Shown piece after piece: positions 26,718 through 36,368 of a stretch of DNA of 64,000 nt. The first letter of the stretch is position 1. Each line of letters begins with the position of its first letter. The stretch comes from Vibrio ruber DSM 16370 (lineage in GTDB: Bacteria; Pseudomonadota; Gammaproteobacteria; Enterobacterales; Vibrionaceae): contig NZ_FULE01000016.1 in assembly GCF_900163965.1 (NCBI RefSeq), positions 1-64,000 on the forward strand. Direction: 5' to 3'. The notes under the pieces are model-generated. The model ran no database searches and had not been told where the DNA came from. It was given only the letters and a program-made list of their open reading frames with translations. The position numbers and the translations under genes were made by a program.

Positions 26718-27464
26718 ATGAGTAATTTCATGAATCTAGACGGTAAGATTGCATTGGTTACAGGGGCCAGCCGAGGTATTGGTCGGGCTATTGCTGAACT
26801 TCTTGTAGAACGCGGTGCAACGGTCATCGGTACTGCAACCAGTGACAATGGTGCTGCTGCAATCAGTGAGTATTTGGGTGAGAAAGGTAAAGGCTTCAAA
26901 CTGAATGTCACAGATACCGATTCTATTGAGTCGGTTCTTAAGACTATCAATGAGGAGTTCGGCGGGATCGATATCCTCGTCAACAATGCCGGTATTACTC
27001 GTGATAACTTGCTGATGCGGATGAAAGATGAAGAATGGCTAGAAATCATGGATACCAACCTGACTTCTATCTATCGTCTTTCAAAGGCTGTTTTACGTGG
27101 CATGATGAAGAAACGTTGTGGTCGTATTGTCAATGTGGGTTCTGTTGTGGGAACCATGGGGAATGCAGGCCAGGCAAACTATTCTGCTGCGAAAGCCGGT
27201 GTAATTGGCTTTAGTAAATCGATGGCCAGAGAAGTTGCTTCTCGTGGTATTACAGTCAATACTGTTGCACCCGGTTTTATCGAAACTGATATGACAAATG
27301 CTATGAATGATGAGCAAAGAGCTGCTACACTCGCTCAGGTTCCCGCAGGAAGATTAGGTTCTCCGCGTGAAATTGCAGCGGCTGTTGCGTTTTTAGCTTC
27401 TGAAGAAGCAGCGTATATCAGTGGAGAAACGTTACATGTCAATGGTGGCATGTATATGATCTAA
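26718..27464 (+). CDS. fabG: 3-oxoacyl-ACP reductase FabG
   Basis: This 248-residue short-chain dehydrogenase reduces 3-oxoacyl-ACP with NADPH in every elongation round. It has the Rossmann glycine motif TGASRGIG (15-22), NNAG (~90), and the catalytic Ser and Tyr-x-x-x-Lys in NYSAAKAG. The C-terminal GETLHVNGGMYM is typical of true FabG. Position between fabD and acpP separates it from the other SDR gene at 44127. Confidence 0.96.
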   Translation: MSNFMNLDGKIALVTGASRGIGRAIAELLVERGATVIGTATSDNGAAAISEYLGEKGKGFKLNVTDTDSIESVLKTINEEFGGIDILVNNAGITRDNLLMRMKDEEWLEIMDTNLTSIYRLSKAVLRGMMKKRCGRIVNVGSVVGTMGNAGQANYSAAKAGVIGFSKSMAREVASRGITVNTVAPGFIETDMTNAMNDEQRAATLAQVPAGRLGSPREIAAAVAFLASEEAAYISGETLHVNGGMYMI

Positions 27465-27695
27465 GTCTGTAGTGAAAATGTTTGTAAAAGTGGATAAAAT
27501 GCAATTATCGATGTTTATAAGCATTATCACCATGAGTGCTTAGTATTTATGCATGATTTATATCAAAAATGGTCTGAACTTCGGTTAAAATCGTAAAAAT
27601 TGTGGTTTGACCAGCGATGACCCTCTTGCAACTTTCCCTAGTTCTAATAAACTACGGGACATCGCATTAAGCGAAATCTGTAAAGGAAAAGAAAA

Positions 27696-27929
27696 ATGAG
27701 CAACATCGAAGAACGCGTAAAGAAAATCATTGTTGAACAGCTAGGTGTAGACGAAGCAGAAGTTAAAAACGAAGCTTCTTTCGTTGAAGATCTAGGTGCT
27801 GATTCCCTGGATACAGTTGAGCTGGTTATGGCTCTTGAAGAGGAATTCGACACTGAGATTCCTGACGAAGAAGCTGAGAAGATCACAACTGTTCAAGCTG
27901 CGATCGATTACGTTAAAAGCGCTCAGTAA
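27696..27929 (+). CDS. acpP: Acyl carrier protein
   Basis: This 77-residue acidic carrier holds growing fatty acids on phosphopantetheine at Ser37 in GADSLD. The sequence is nearly that of E. coli AcpP. A 231-bp gap after fabG leaves room for its own promoter, as expected for a very abundant protein, and a G/C-rich hairpin follows its stop. AAAGGAAAAG precedes the ATG. Confidence 0.97.
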   Translation: MSNIEERVKKIIVEQLGVDEAEVKNEASFVEDLGADSLDTVELVMALEEEFDTEIPDEEAEKITTVQAAIDYVKSAQ

Positions 27930-27939
27930 TCTATCTCTC

Positions 27940-27964
27940 CAGGCGGCTATCTGGCCGCCTGAGT
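27940..27964 (+). terminator. Hairpin between acpP and fabF
   Basis: CAGGCGGC and GCCGCCTG form a perfect 8-bp stem followed by AGTTTT. The short T run suggests partial termination, giving more acpP than fabF transcript. Confidence 0.7.
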
Positions 27965-28022
27965 TTTAATTAACTCGTCTCATCTCTTCTATAGAACTTT
28001 TTCAATTCCGGAGAATATGATT

Positions 28023-29267
28023 GTGTCCAAGCGTCGTGTCGTTGTTACTGGTATGGGGATGTTATCACCAGTAGGCAACACAGTAGAATCTTCTTGGAAA
28101 GCTTTGCTGGCAGGACAAAGTGGTATCGTAAATATTGAACACTTTGATACTGAAGGCTTTTCAACTCGTTTTGCAGGATTAGTGAAGAACTTTAACTGTG
28201 AAGACTATATGTCTAAAAAAGATGCCCGAAAAATGGATTTATTTATCCAATATGGTATAGCCGCGGGTATGCAAGCATTAGATGATTCAGGTCTTGTCGT
28301 AAACGAAGAAAATGCAGCACGGGTTGGTGTTGCGATCGGTTCTGGTATTGGTGGTTTAGATCTGATTGAGGCTGGTCATCAGGTTTTGGTTGATAAAGGT
28401 CCACGTAAGGTTAGCCCTTTTTTCGTGCCTTCGACAATTGTGAATATGGTTGCCGGTAATTTATCAATTATGCGCGGATTGCGCGGACCAAATATTGCTA
28501 TCTCCACTGCCTGTACAACAGGTTTGCACAATATCGGACATGCCGCTCGTATGATCGCATACGGGGATGCCGATGCAATGGTTGCCGGTGGTGCAGAAAA
28601 AGCTTCAACACCGCTCGGTATTGCCGGGTTTGGCGCCGCGAAAGCGCTGTCAACTCGCAATGACGAACCGGAGAAAGCATCCCGACCATGGGACAAAGGG
28701 CGCGATGGGTTCGTCCTTGGTGATGGTGCCGGTATCATGGTGCTTGAAGAATATGAACACGCGAAAGCTCGCGGTGCAAAAATTTATGCAGAATTAGTTG
28801 GTTTTGGTATGTCTGGTGACGCCTACCACATGACTTCACCAAGTAGTGATGGATCTGGTGGTGCATTGGCTATGGAAGCTGCAATGCGCGATGCCGGTAT
28901 TACCGGAACTCAAGTCGGTTATATCAACGCTCATGGAACCTCAACACCGGCTGGTGATCTTGCCGAACTGAAAGGTGTTAAACGTGCTTTAGGTGAGGAA
29001 GGTGCAAAGCAGGTACTTGTATCATCGACAAAGTCGATGACCGGGCATCTTTTAGGTGCAGCGGGTTCTGTTGAAGCCATCATTACTGTGATGTCACTTG
29101 TTGATCAAATCGTTCCACCGACGATTAATCTGGATGATCCGGAAGACGGCTTAGATATTGACTTAGTCCCGCACACTGCGCGTAAAGTCTCTAATATGGA
29201 ATATGCGATTTGTAACTCTTTCGGGTTTGGTGGAACTAACGGCACTTTAATCTTCAAAAAAGTGTAA
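28023..29267 (+). CDS. fabF: 3-oxoacyl-ACP synthase II FabF
   Basis: This ~414-residue condensing enzyme elongates acyl chains, notably 16:1 to 18:1, and helps adjust membrane fluidity to temperature. The nucleophile Cys is in STACTTGLH; the His pair lies in [11 protein letters not shown] and [17 protein letters not shown] (28010-28013) is nine bases from GTG at 28023 but only three from an ATG at 28017, so GTG (product beginning [10 protein letters not shown], as in E. coli) is preferred. It ends the fab cluster. Confidence 0.95.
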   Translation: MSKRRVVVTGMGMLSPVGNTVESSWKALLAGQSGIVNIEHFDTEGFSTRFAGLVKNFNCEDYMSKKDARKMDLFIQYGIAAGMQALDDSGLVVNEENAARVGVAIGSGIGGLDLIEAGHQVLVDKGPRKVSPFFVPSTIVNMVAGNLSIMRGLRGPNIAISTACTTGLHNIGHAARMIAYGDADAMVAGGAEKASTPLGIAGFGAAKALSTRNDEPEKASRPWDKGRDGFVLGDGAGIMVLEEYEHAKARGAKIYAELVGFGMSGDAYHMTSPSSDGSGGALAMEAAMRDAGITGTQVGYINAHGTSTPAGDLAELKGVKRALGEEGAKQVLVSSTKSMTGHLLGAAGSVEAIITVMSLVDQIVPPTINLDDPEDGLDIDLVPHTARKVSNMEYAICNSFGFGGTNGTLIFKKV

Positions 29268-29294
29268 GTTATTATCTTATCCACTTGTATTGAT

Positions 29295-29330
29295 ACGGCT
29301 TGATGCATAGCATTAAGCCGTTTTCTTTTT
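29295..29330 (+). terminator. Terminator after fabF
   Basis: ACGGCTT and AAGCCGT enclose an inner ATGC/GCAT stem and are followed by TTTTCTTTTT. It closes the fab transcript 14 bp before pabC. Confidence 0.82.
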
Positions 29331-29343
29331 GTAGGATGCAGAT

Positions 29344-30150
29344 ATGATTTTGATTGACGGGATGCCAGTTTCATCCATACCTGCTGATGACCGATCTTTT
29401 CAATATGGCGATGGTTGTTTTTCGACGATTCTGACCATCGACGGACAGATGCAGCACTGGTTGTATCATCAGCAAAGAATGGAAGCTTGTCTGACCATAT
29501 TACAGATTCCGTATCCGGATTGGGATGACGTCGCGCGCTGGATGAGTCAGGTTATTGTGGCAGCGCCCAAAGCTGGTATCAAAATTCATATCAGCCGCGG
29601 CAGCGGGGGACGAGGATATAGCCCCAATGCGATTCCCTCACCAAGGGTGACTGTCCAGTCATTTGATTACCCGAACCATTATGAGGCGTTGCTCTCAGAT
29701 GGTGTCCGGTTAGGCATCTGCCAGCAGCGTCTCGGGCATAACCCATTGTTAGCCGGGCATAAACATAATAACCGTTTAGAGCAGGTTTTACTCAAAGCTG
29801 AAGCTGAGCGAGCCGGTTGTATGGATGCGGTCGCGCTGGATCTGCACGATCAAGTCATTGAGACGACCATGGCAAATTTATTCTGGTTTCGGGATAATGT
29901 GCTCCATACACCGGACTTAACATTAGCCGGTGTTGCCGGAGTAATGAGACGTGTCGTGCTCGATATTGCGACTCAGCAGGGAATCATGGTGAATATCGGC
30001 CATTTTTCTGTGGATGATATGCTTGGTGCCGATGAAGTTTTTATGACGAATTCAATTCTGGGGGTGGCACCTGTTGTTCAGATTCAGTCTGCGTACTTTG
30101 TACTGGGAGAGCGGGTGCGAGATTTACAAAAGAGAGTAAACCGGTGTTAA
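29344..30150 (+). CDS. pabC: Aminodeoxychorismate lyase PabC
   Basis: This 268-residue PLP enzyme of the class IV aminotransferase fold releases pyruvate from aminodeoxychorismate to give p-aminobenzoate for folate. The PLP lysine is in AGHKHNNRLEQV. Other family marks are FQYGDGCFSTI near the N terminus and VIETTMANLFW. Its stop overlaps the GTG start of mltG by seven bases, a conserved coupling. Confidence 0.94.
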   Translation: MILIDGMPVSSIPADDRSFQYGDGCFSTILTIDGQMQHWLYHQQRMEACLTILQIPYPDWDDVARWMSQVIVAAPKAGIKIHISRGSGGRGYSPNAIPSPRVTVQSFDYPNHYEALLSDGVRLGICQQRLGHNPLLAGHKHNNRLEQVLLKAEAERAGCMDAVALDLHDQVIETTMANLFWFRDNVLHTPDLTLAGVAGVMRRVVLDIATQQGIMVNIGHFSVDDMLGADEVFMTNSILGVAPVVQIQSAYFVLGERVRDLQKRVNRC

Positions 30151-31163
30151 AGAAATTATTATTTGGATGTTGTCTTGTCGCTTTCGTGGTGGTTGGCAGT
30201 GCTATTGTGCTTTATCAAAAAGTAGATACTTATCTCACGCAGCCACTTCAATTGTCGGCGGAACAGCAATTTGTGACGATTCGTCAGGGTGAGTCATTGC
30301 GCTCGGTTCTAAAATCTTTTGAAGCAAAATCTTGGTTATATCCTTCTATTGCGGTCCATCTGATACATCGGTTCTATCCGGCACTGGCTAAAATTAAAGT
30401 TGGAACCTATCAGGTAAAGTCCGGAGAACCGTTGCATAATGTTCTGCATCGGTTTACGGCCGGAGACGAATATCAATTTACGATTACCTTAATTGAAGGG
30501 AGTCGTTTTCAAGATGTTTTGCAAAAGTTGGTTGCAGAGCCCCATCTCAAGCATGAGATTCAGTCAATGTCAGAGGCTGATATTGCGAAACGATTATCGA
30601 TAGACGAGTCAAAATTAGAAGGGTTATTCCTTGCGGAGACTTATCACTATACAGCCGGTACCAGTGATATAGAAATTTTGAAACGGGCAAATCAGAAGTT
30701 GAAGTCGGTACTTCAGAATGCTTGGGAAAACCGCCAAGAGGGGTTACCTTTGCGTTCCCCCTACGAAGCGTTAACATTAGCGTCTATTATTGAAAAAGAA
30801 ACAGCGATTAAAGATGAGAGACAGTTGATCGCCTCTGTCTTTATCAACCGACTCAATAAAAGAATGAGATTACAGACCGATCCAACGGTTATCTATGGTA
30901 TGGGATCACGCTATGACGGCAATATCCGTAAAAAAGATTTGATCACCCCCACACCTTACAATACTTATGTTATTTATGGTTTGCCACCAACCCCGATTGC
31001 GATGGTTGGAAGGGCGTCAATTCATGCTGCACTCAACCCTGAAGTCAGTGATTATCTTTATTTTGTCGCAAGTGGAAATGGCGGCCATGTTTTTTCTAAA
31101 TCGCTGGCGGAACATAATGCTGCGGTAAAACGTTATTTGAAACAATTAAGAATTAAGAAATGA
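30144..31163 (+). CDS. mltG: Endolytic transglycosylase MltG (YceG)
   Basis: This 339-residue inner-membrane enzyme cuts nascent peptidoglycan strands and helps set glycan chain length. A single N-terminal helix (~4-26) anchors it; a LysM-like part (~45-100) precedes the YceG catalytic domain. The catalytic Glu is in [27 protein letters not shown] is a strong family block. The GTG start overlaps pabC. tmk starts four bases before its stop codon ends. Confidence 0.94.
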   Translation: MLKKLLFGCCLVAFVVVGSAIVLYQKVDTYLTQPLQLSAEQQFVTIRQGESLRSVLKSFEAKSWLYPSIAVHLIHRFYPALAKIKVGTYQVKSGEPLHNVLHRFTAGDEYQFTITLIEGSRFQDVLQKLVAEPHLKHEIQSMSEADIAKRLSIDESKLEGLFLAETYHYTAGTSDIEILKRANQKLKSVLQNAWENRQEGLPLRSPYEALTLASIIEKETAIKDERQLIASVFINRLNKRMRLQTDPTVIYGMGSRYDGNIRKKDLITPTPYNTYVIYGLPPTPIAMVGRASIHAALNPEVSDYLYFVASGNGGHVFSKSLAEHNAAVKRYLKQLRIKK

Positions 31164-31789
31164 ACGCGAAATTTATAGTCGTTGAAGGGTTAGAAGGTGC
31201 CGGAAAAAGCACTGCGATCCAAACCGTGGTTGATACTCTGAAAGATTTCGGTGTTTCTTCTGTCGTCAAAACACGAGAGCCGGGCGGAACGCCGATTGCG
31301 GAGAAGTTACGTCGTCTCGTCAAGGAAGAACATGAAGGTGAGGTCGTCTATGATATGACCGAGTTACTGCTGATCTATGCGGCTCGGGTACAGCTCGTTG
31401 AAGGTGTGATTAAACCTGCGCTACAAGGTGGACAGTGGGTGATTGGTGATCGCCATGACTTATCTTCTCAAGCTTATCAGGGGGGAGGACGGCAAATTGA
31501 CCCTGCGATGATTCAAACGTTAAAAAAGTCAGTTCTGGGGCAGTTTGAACCTGATTTTACGCTTTATCTTGATATCAACCCTGAAATTGGATTGGAACGG
31601 GCTCGGGGGCGGGGGGAGCTGGATCGCATCGAAAAAATGGATTTAAGTTTTTTTGAGCGAACTCGTGCCCGATATCTACAATTAGCCAATGATGATGCGC
31701 GAATTCAAATTATTTCGGCAGAGCAGCCGTTAGCGATGGTGCAGCAAGATATACGGCATGTATTAATGAATTGGTTATCTGCGCAATAG
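31160..31789 (+). CDS. tmk: Thymidylate kinase
   Basis: This 209-residue kinase phosphorylates dTMP to dTDP. It has the P-loop GLEGAGKST (10-18), [11 protein letters not shown] and the [15 protein letters not shown] segment. It overlaps mltG by four bases (ATGA), so translation is coupled. holB begins 11 bp after its stop, joining nucleotide supply to replication. Confidence 0.96.
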   Translation: MNAKFIVVEGLEGAGKSTAIQTVVDTLKDFGVSSVVKTREPGGTPIAEKLRRLVKEEHEGEVVYDMTELLLIYAARVQLVEGVIKPALQGGQWVIGDRHDLSSQAYQGGGRQIDPAMIQTLKKSVLGQFEPDFTLYLDINPEIGLERARGRGELDRIEKMDLSFFERTRARYLQLANDDARIQIISAEQPLAMVQQDIRHVLMNWLSAQ

Positions 31790-31800
31790 AGGCTTATGCA

Positions 31801-32778
31801 ATGTCACTCTACCCTTGGTTTCAACAGACCTGGCAACAGTGGTGTCAAACACTGGCACATGATTTAGTTTCGCCAGCGACGTTGCTGGTGGTCAAAGACG
31901 GGATGGGGGAAGCCGCTTTTATCGAAGCTGCGGCTCGTTCACTTTTATGTGTCCATGGTGCTGAGTTATGTGGTTATTGTCATAGTTGTCAGCTGATGGA
32001 TGCTCAAAGTCATCCTGACTTTCACTGGGTGCAGCCAGAGCAGGAGGGGAAATCAATTACGGTTGATTTGGTTCGGCAGATTAATCAGTTGGCTCAGGCT
32101 TCTTCTCAGTTTGGTGGTTATCGGGTCATCGTGATTCAACCTGCTCATCTCATGAATGAATCAGCGGCAAATGCTTTACTTAAAACATTGGAAGAGCCAC
32201 CGAGCCATTGCTGCTTTATCCTTGTTACGGATTGCGTTGACCACGTGCTACCAACCATTTTAAGCCGATGTCGTCAGTTACACGTGCCTGAGCCGGATCA
32301 GACGATTGTCGCAGAATGGTTAGCAAAAGAAACTGGTCAGGATGTGGCGCCGTATATGGTTAAACTGAATGATAGTGCACCGATCCGAGCACTCCAGTTT
32401 ATTCAGTCGCAGTCGCATGAAGATTATTTGCGACTGGTTGAACTATTCTGTCATTTTCTGCATTCGCCATTACAATTTATACATACCTTGGTTGATGAGA
32501 TCCAAACTTCTCCGCTTACGCGCTTAACTTGGCTATGGTATTTGCTGACTGACGCACAGAAACTTCATTTTCAGACCCAAGATAAAATAACGTTGCCGAA
32601 GAGTGAAGAAGTTGCGCAATGCCTTTCTTATAGTATGCTTTATCAACAATATCGAGAATTAATCACGTTACTGCATCGTCTGGAAGTACACCGTGGTTTA
32701 AACTCAGAACTACTGGTTTTTGACTGGTTATCGAAATTTAAAGGAGCCCCATGTTTGTCGACTCCCACTGTCATTTAG
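31801..32778 (+). CDS. holB: DNA polymerase III delta' subunit
   Basis: This 325-residue clamp-loader subunit works with delta and gamma/tau to load the beta clamp. The ATP P-loop is missing (VKDGMGEAAF in its place), as in other delta' proteins. The zinc site Cys50, Cys57, Cys60, Cys63 (CGYCHSC) and SAANALLKTLEEPP are present. ATG at 31801 (MSLYPWFQQT) matches E. coli HolB; a start at 31771 would add ten residues from the tmk end. It overlaps the next gene by 28 bp. Confidence 0.94.
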   Translation: MSLYPWFQQTWQQWCQTLAHDLVSPATLLVVKDGMGEAAFIEAAARSLLCVHGAELCGYCHSCQLMDAQSHPDFHWVQPEQEGKSITVDLVRQINQLAQASSQFGGYRVIVIQPAHLMNESAANALLKTLEEPPSHCCFILVTDCVDHVLPTILSRCRQLHVPEPDQTIVAEWLAKETGQDVAPYMVKLNDSAPIRALQFIQSQSHEDYLRLVELFCHFLHSPLQFIHTLVDEIQTSPLTRLTWLWYLLTDAQKLHFQTQDKITLPKSEEVAQCLSYSMLYQQYRELITLLHRLEVHRGLNSELLVFDWLSKFKGAPCLSTPTVI

Positions 32779-33518
32779 ATAAACTCAATTACGATGAGTT
32801 ACATCAGGATATTCAAGATGTTTTAAATAAAGCGCGCAATGCTCAGGTTGAGCAAATCCTGTCCGTGGGTGTGACGCTGGCATCATTTCCTCAAATGCTA
32901 GAGATGATTGAACCATTTGACTGGGTTCACGCTTCCTGTGGAGTTCATCCGTTGGATGTTGAAAGTGATTTTGCATTGGATACTTTTTATGAATATGCCA
33001 ATCATGCCAAAGTTATTGCCATCGGAGAGACAGGGCTTGACTATCATTATCGTCCGGAGACAGCTGAGTTACAGAAGCTGAGATTCATGCAGCAAATTGA
33101 AGTGGCAGTTGCACTGAATAAACCTTTAATTATTCATACTCGTAACGCAAGAGAAGATACGCTGGCATTGTTGCGTCAAGGAAAAGCAGAGCAATGTCGT
33201 GGTGTGATTCACTGCTTCACAGAGGATATGGCATTTGCTCAGGCAGCGATGGAGCTTGGCTTCTATATTTCAATTTCGGGTATTGTGACCTTCCGTCAGG
33301 CGATGGAATTAAAAGCCGTCGTCAAAGACCTTCCTCTAGATCGTCTGTTGATTGAAACAGACTCTCCTTATTTGGCTCCCGTACCTCATCGAGGACAAGA
33401 GAATCAACCCGCGTTTGTTACTGAAGTGGCAAAGTATATTGCTCAATTGAAAGAGATACCTGTGAGTGAGGTTGCACAACAAACCACTAAGAATTTCTTG
33501 GATCTTTTTTTTCTATAA
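32751..33518 (+). CDS. ycfH: TatD-family metal-dependent deoxyribonuclease (YcfH type)
   Basis: This 255-residue TIM-barrel hydrolase belongs to the TatD DNase family. Metal ligands are visible: HCH in VDSHCHLD at the N terminus, Glu in IGETGLDYHY, His in IIHTRNA and IHCFTE, and Asp in LIETDSPYL. Its place after holB fits YcfH. AAAGGAG precedes the ATG inside the holB 3' end, so the two are coupled. Natural substrate is uncertain. Confidence 0.92.
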   Translation: MFVDSHCHLDKLNYDELHQDIQDVLNKARNAQVEQILSVGVTLASFPQMLEMIEPFDWVHASCGVHPLDVESDFALDTFYEYANHAKVIAIGETGLDYHYRPETAELQKLRFMQQIEVAVALNKPLIIHTRNAREDTLALLRQGKAEQCRGVIHCFTEDMAFAQAAMELGFYISISGIVTFRQAMELKAVVKDLPLDRLLIETDSPYLAPVPHRGQENQPAFVTEVAKYIAQLKEIPVSEVAQQTTKNFLDLFFL

Positions 33519-33969
33519 AAAAAATGTTTGTTGTTAAAAATATTACTATGCACCATTTTGGGGCGACAAATTAATTTGCTACGCAAAAAAATATATTTTT
33601 GGTCGGTTGTTTCGCTGATTTAATCGACACATATCGTAGAAAAGTTAATTTGTAATGATAATTAACATAAAGACGGCATTTATTTTCGTTGAAAAATTAG
33701 ATTTTATAGTAATAAATTCCATGTTTATCAATGACTTATATTCATTGCAATCCATTTCATTATGCTTGCTATGATTGTGATCTATATATTACTTTGAAAC
33801 TAAAGTTGCTAACTTTCTGGAAAGTTTGAGAGACGTCAATATATATTTAGAGCCGGAAAATATAATGCCTATGTGGTTAACTTTCCACGAGAACTTGGGG
33901 AATGGCGACGGGGGTGGCCATAAGGTTCTCGTAAATTAAATTCTAATAACTTACTCAGGAGCATAAAAT
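33519..33969 (+). promoter_or_regulatory. ptsG: ptsG promoter and structured leader region
   Basis: These 451 bp hold no gene. Likely leader hairpins are AACTTT-CTGG-AAAGTT (33811-33826) and ACGAGAAC/GTTCTCGT (33887-33894, 33925-33932), plus a possible GTGG/CCAC stem overlapping the latter. TGTGA at 33776-33780 is only a half CRP site. ptsG genes are commonly controlled by CRP, Mlc and small RNAs, so the structured leader is worth noting. No exact promoter is assigned. Confidence 0.5.
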
Positions 33970-35403
33970 ATGTCTAAGAGCCTTTTTGCGGAACTGCAAA
34001 AAGTTGGTAAATCCCTGATGCTACCCGTATCAGTTTTACCAGTTGCAGGTATATTACTTGGTGTCGGTGCCGCTAATTTTAGCTGGTTACCAGAAGTCGT
34101 TTCTCATCTGATGGAGCAGGCAGGTGGTTCGGTATTCGGACAGATGGCGTTGCTGTTTGCTGTCGGTGTTTCATTAGGTTTTACAAATAATGATGGGGTT
34201 TCTGGGCTTTCTGCAATCGTGGGTTACGGTATCATGGTTGCGACATTAAAAGTCATGGCAACTGTGATGGGTGTTGAATCCATCGATACAGGGGTGCTCG
34301 GGGGGATCCTTTCGGGTGGTCTGGCCGCTTGGGCATTTAACCGTTTCTTCAAGATTCAGTTACCGGACTATTTAGGTTTCTTTGCTGGTAAACGTGCTGT
34401 ACCGATCATCACGGGCTTCCTGTCGATTATTCTGGGTGTCGTACTTTCGTTTATCTGGCCACCGATTGGTTCTGCTATCGCTGCATTCTCTGATTGGGCC
34501 GCGCAACAGAACCCTGTGTTGGCATTCGGTATTTACGGCGTAGTTGAACGTTCTCTTATTCCTTTTGGTCTGCACCACATTTGGAACGTACCATTCTTCT
34601 ATGAAGCCGGTACATGTACAAACAATGCGGGTCAAGTTGTTCATGGTATCATGACTTGCTTCCTGACTGCTGATGACGCTTCTCGTGCTGCGGGTAATGG
34701 CTTTGGTCAGCTTGCCGGTGGTTATCTGTTTAAAATGTTTGGTCTGCCTGCTGCTGCTTTTGCAATTGCGCGTTGTGCTAAACCTGAAAACCGTGCAAAA
34801 ATCATGGGTATCATGGCGTCAGCTGCATTGACTTCATTCCTGACTGGTATTACTGAACCTATCGAGTTCTCATTCCTGTTCGTTTCACCATTACTGTATG
34901 GAATTCATGCGCTGCTTGCTGGTCTGGCATATGTCATCACTAACTACTTGGGCATAGTTCACGGTCATACATTCTCAAATGGTTTCATTGACTTTGTCGT
35001 GCAATCTGCACATGCACAGAAAATGTTACTGCTTGTTGGTGTCGGTCTTGTTTATGCTGTGATTTACTATGTTGTATTCACCGTTGTCATCCGTGCTCTG
35101 GATATCAAAACACCAGGCCGTGAAGATGAATCACTGATGGACGACGTTGTTTCTGGTGATTCAGAAATGGCATCTGCACTGGTTGCTGCATTCGGTGGTA
35201 AAGCGAACATCACAAACTTAGATGCATGTATCACTCGTCTGCGTGTTTCTGTGGACAACACTGATGCTGTTGACCAAGAGAAACTGAAGTCTCTGGGTGC
35301 TGCAGGTGTTGTTGTGGTTAAAGGTGGCGTTCAGGCTATCTTCGGTACTCGTTCTGATGTATTGAGAACTGAAATGGATGAATGGATGCGTGGCCATAAC
35401 TAA
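33970..35403 (+). CDS. ptsG: Glucose PTS permease EIICB
   Basis: This 477-residue protein imports and phosphorylates glucose. The EIIC membrane domain (~1-390) has the typical [19 protein letters not shown] start and the [14 protein letters not shown] sugar-binding motif. The EIIB domain carries the phosphorylated Cys420 in DACITRLR. There is no EIIA domain, so phosphate must come from a separate EIIA-Glc. Length matches E. coli PtsG. AGGAGCATAAAAT precedes the ATG. The mlc gene nearby encodes its likely repressor. Confidence 0.96.
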   Translation: MSKSLFAELQKVGKSLMLPVSVLPVAGILLGVGAANFSWLPEVVSHLMEQAGGSVFGQMALLFAVGVSLGFTNNDGVSGLSAIVGYGIMVATLKVMATVMGVESIDTGVLGGILSGGLAAWAFNRFFKIQLPDYLGFFAGKRAVPIITGFLSIILGVVLSFIWPPIGSAIAAFSDWAAQQNPVLAFGIYGVVERSLIPFGLHHIWNVPFFYEAGTCTNNAGQVVHGIMTCFLTADDASRAAGNGFGQLAGGYLFKMFGLPAAAFAIARCAKPENRAKIMGIMASAALTSFLTGITEPIEFSFLFVSPLLYGIHALLAGLAYVITNYLGIVHGHTFSNGFIDFVVQSAHAQKMLLLVGVGLVYAVIYYVVFTVVIRALDIKTPGREDESLMDDVVSGDSEMASALVAAFGGKANITNLDACITRLRVSVDNTDAVDQEKLKSLGAAGVVVVKGGVQAIFGTRSDVLRTEMDEWMRGHN

Positions 35404-35431
35404 TGGCTGGGTGAATTTCATTTTATTACCC

Positions 35432-35456
35432 AAAGGGAGCTTCGGCTCCCTTTTTT
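35432..35456 (+). terminator. Terminator of ptsG
   Basis: AAGGGAGC-TTCG-GCTCCCTT with a stable tetraloop, followed by six T. Confidence 0.94.
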
Positions 35457-35711
35457 ATGGTTGTTATTATCGGAGTTAGTTGAAGACGATGACAGCCAAT
35501 TTCTATTCAAAATCTGGCCACTGAGCCCCATCTATCCCGTATAGTCAGTGATATTGACTGGTGTTGCCTCTTGAAAAACCGGGGTATTTCCAAGGCTGAT
35601 AAATCAAATCTTTTGAATTTCTTTATTTTTCATTTACTCATTCATGACATTAATGACTTTTAAGTAATTAAAGTAATGTTTATTTATTCATGTTTATAAG
35701 AGAGTTGTACG
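35457..35711. other. Intergenic region after ptsG
   Basis: About 255 bp separate the ptsG terminator from the next gene. It must hold that gene's promoter, but no element is recognised with confidence. Confidence 0.4.
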
Positions 35712-36137
35712 ATGAGAATAATGACTATTGCGATCGGTGCCTTAACACTGTCATCATTTGCTTATGCTGCATCATCGGTCACATCATCTCCTCAGGCTGC
35801 TGTTGGTATTGGCGTCGATCAGGGGTTAAGTGCCATATTAGAACTGAATGACCAGTACCGTTTTTCCCTTGGCAATGATGGTATGAGTGCGGATTATTTG
35901 TTTAAGAAAGGGCAGTTTGACCAGCCGAATATTCCTGTGGATTGGTATATCGGTGCCGGTGGCTGGACAGAGTGGGGTGATGACGACAATGATTTTGGTG
36001 TCAGATTACCTCTTGGGGTGGACTGGACATATAAAAACCGTATCCATGTTTATGGACAGGTTCATCCAGAACTTGATTTACATGACGATGTCGAGCTTCA
36101 ACTCGGTGCTGCGGCTGGCGTGAGTTATCAATTTTAA
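35712..36137 (+). CDS. Small secreted, probably outer-membrane beta-barrel protein
   Basis: I do not recognise a named family for this 141-residue protein. Residues 1-19 are a signal peptide with cleavage likely after SFAYA. The mature part alternates polar and aromatic residues (WYIGAGGWTEW, IHVYGQVHPELDL, VELQLGAAAGVSYQF) and ends in Phe, the usual C-terminal signature of outer-membrane barrels. A barrel of about eight short strands would fit. It is a single gene with its own terminator. Function unknown. Confidence 0.75.
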   Translation: MRIMTIAIGALTLSSFAYAASSVTSSPQAAVGIGVDQGLSAILELNDQYRFSLGNDGMSADYLFKKGQFDQPNIPVDWYIGAGGWTEWGDDDNDFGVRLPLGVDWTYKNRIHVYGQVHPELDLHDDVELQLGAAAGVSYQF

Positions 36138-36210
36138 ACAACACAACAAATTGCATCACGAGAGATGACGAAGGATAGTGAACAACTCAGTTAATCTCGA
36201 GGGAATACGA

Positions 36211-36245
36211 AAAAGGCCGATAGATGGATATCTATCGGCCTTTTG
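36211..36245. terminator. Bidirectional terminator
   Basis: AAAGGCCGATAGAT and ATCTATCGGCCTTT form a long perfect stem with a GGAT loop, A-rich on one side and T-rich on the other. It separates the small barrel gene from the convergent NSS transporter operon. Confidence 0.93.
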
Positions 36246-36268
36246 GGTCATTGCTAAGCATTTTTAGT

Positions 36269-36367
36269 TTAGTCAGATTGACGCATGGCTTTCTTCATAC
36301 AGATGAATGCACCGCCCCATGTAATACCGAGGCCTAGAACCATCATAATAACTGAGCTGATATCCAT
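36269..36367 (-). CDS. NSS transporter small subunit (MetS-like)
   Basis: This 32-residue one-helix peptide starts MDISSVIMMVLGLGITWGG and ends KKAMRQSD. It matches the methionine/alanine import family small subunits (MetS of Corynebacterium and its relatives), which partner an NSS transporter. AGGAGGT six bases before the ATG is an excellent ribosome site. Its start lies one base after the transporter's stop codon, so the pair is coupled. It is too short for most gene finders. Confidence 0.85.
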   Translation of the reverse strand: MDISSVIMMVLGLGITWGGAFICMKKAMRQSD

Positions 36368-36368
36368 G

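Noticed and set aside
33776..33791. CRP site before ptsG
   Set aside because: TGTGA has no matching TCACA at the right distance; only a half-site is seen.
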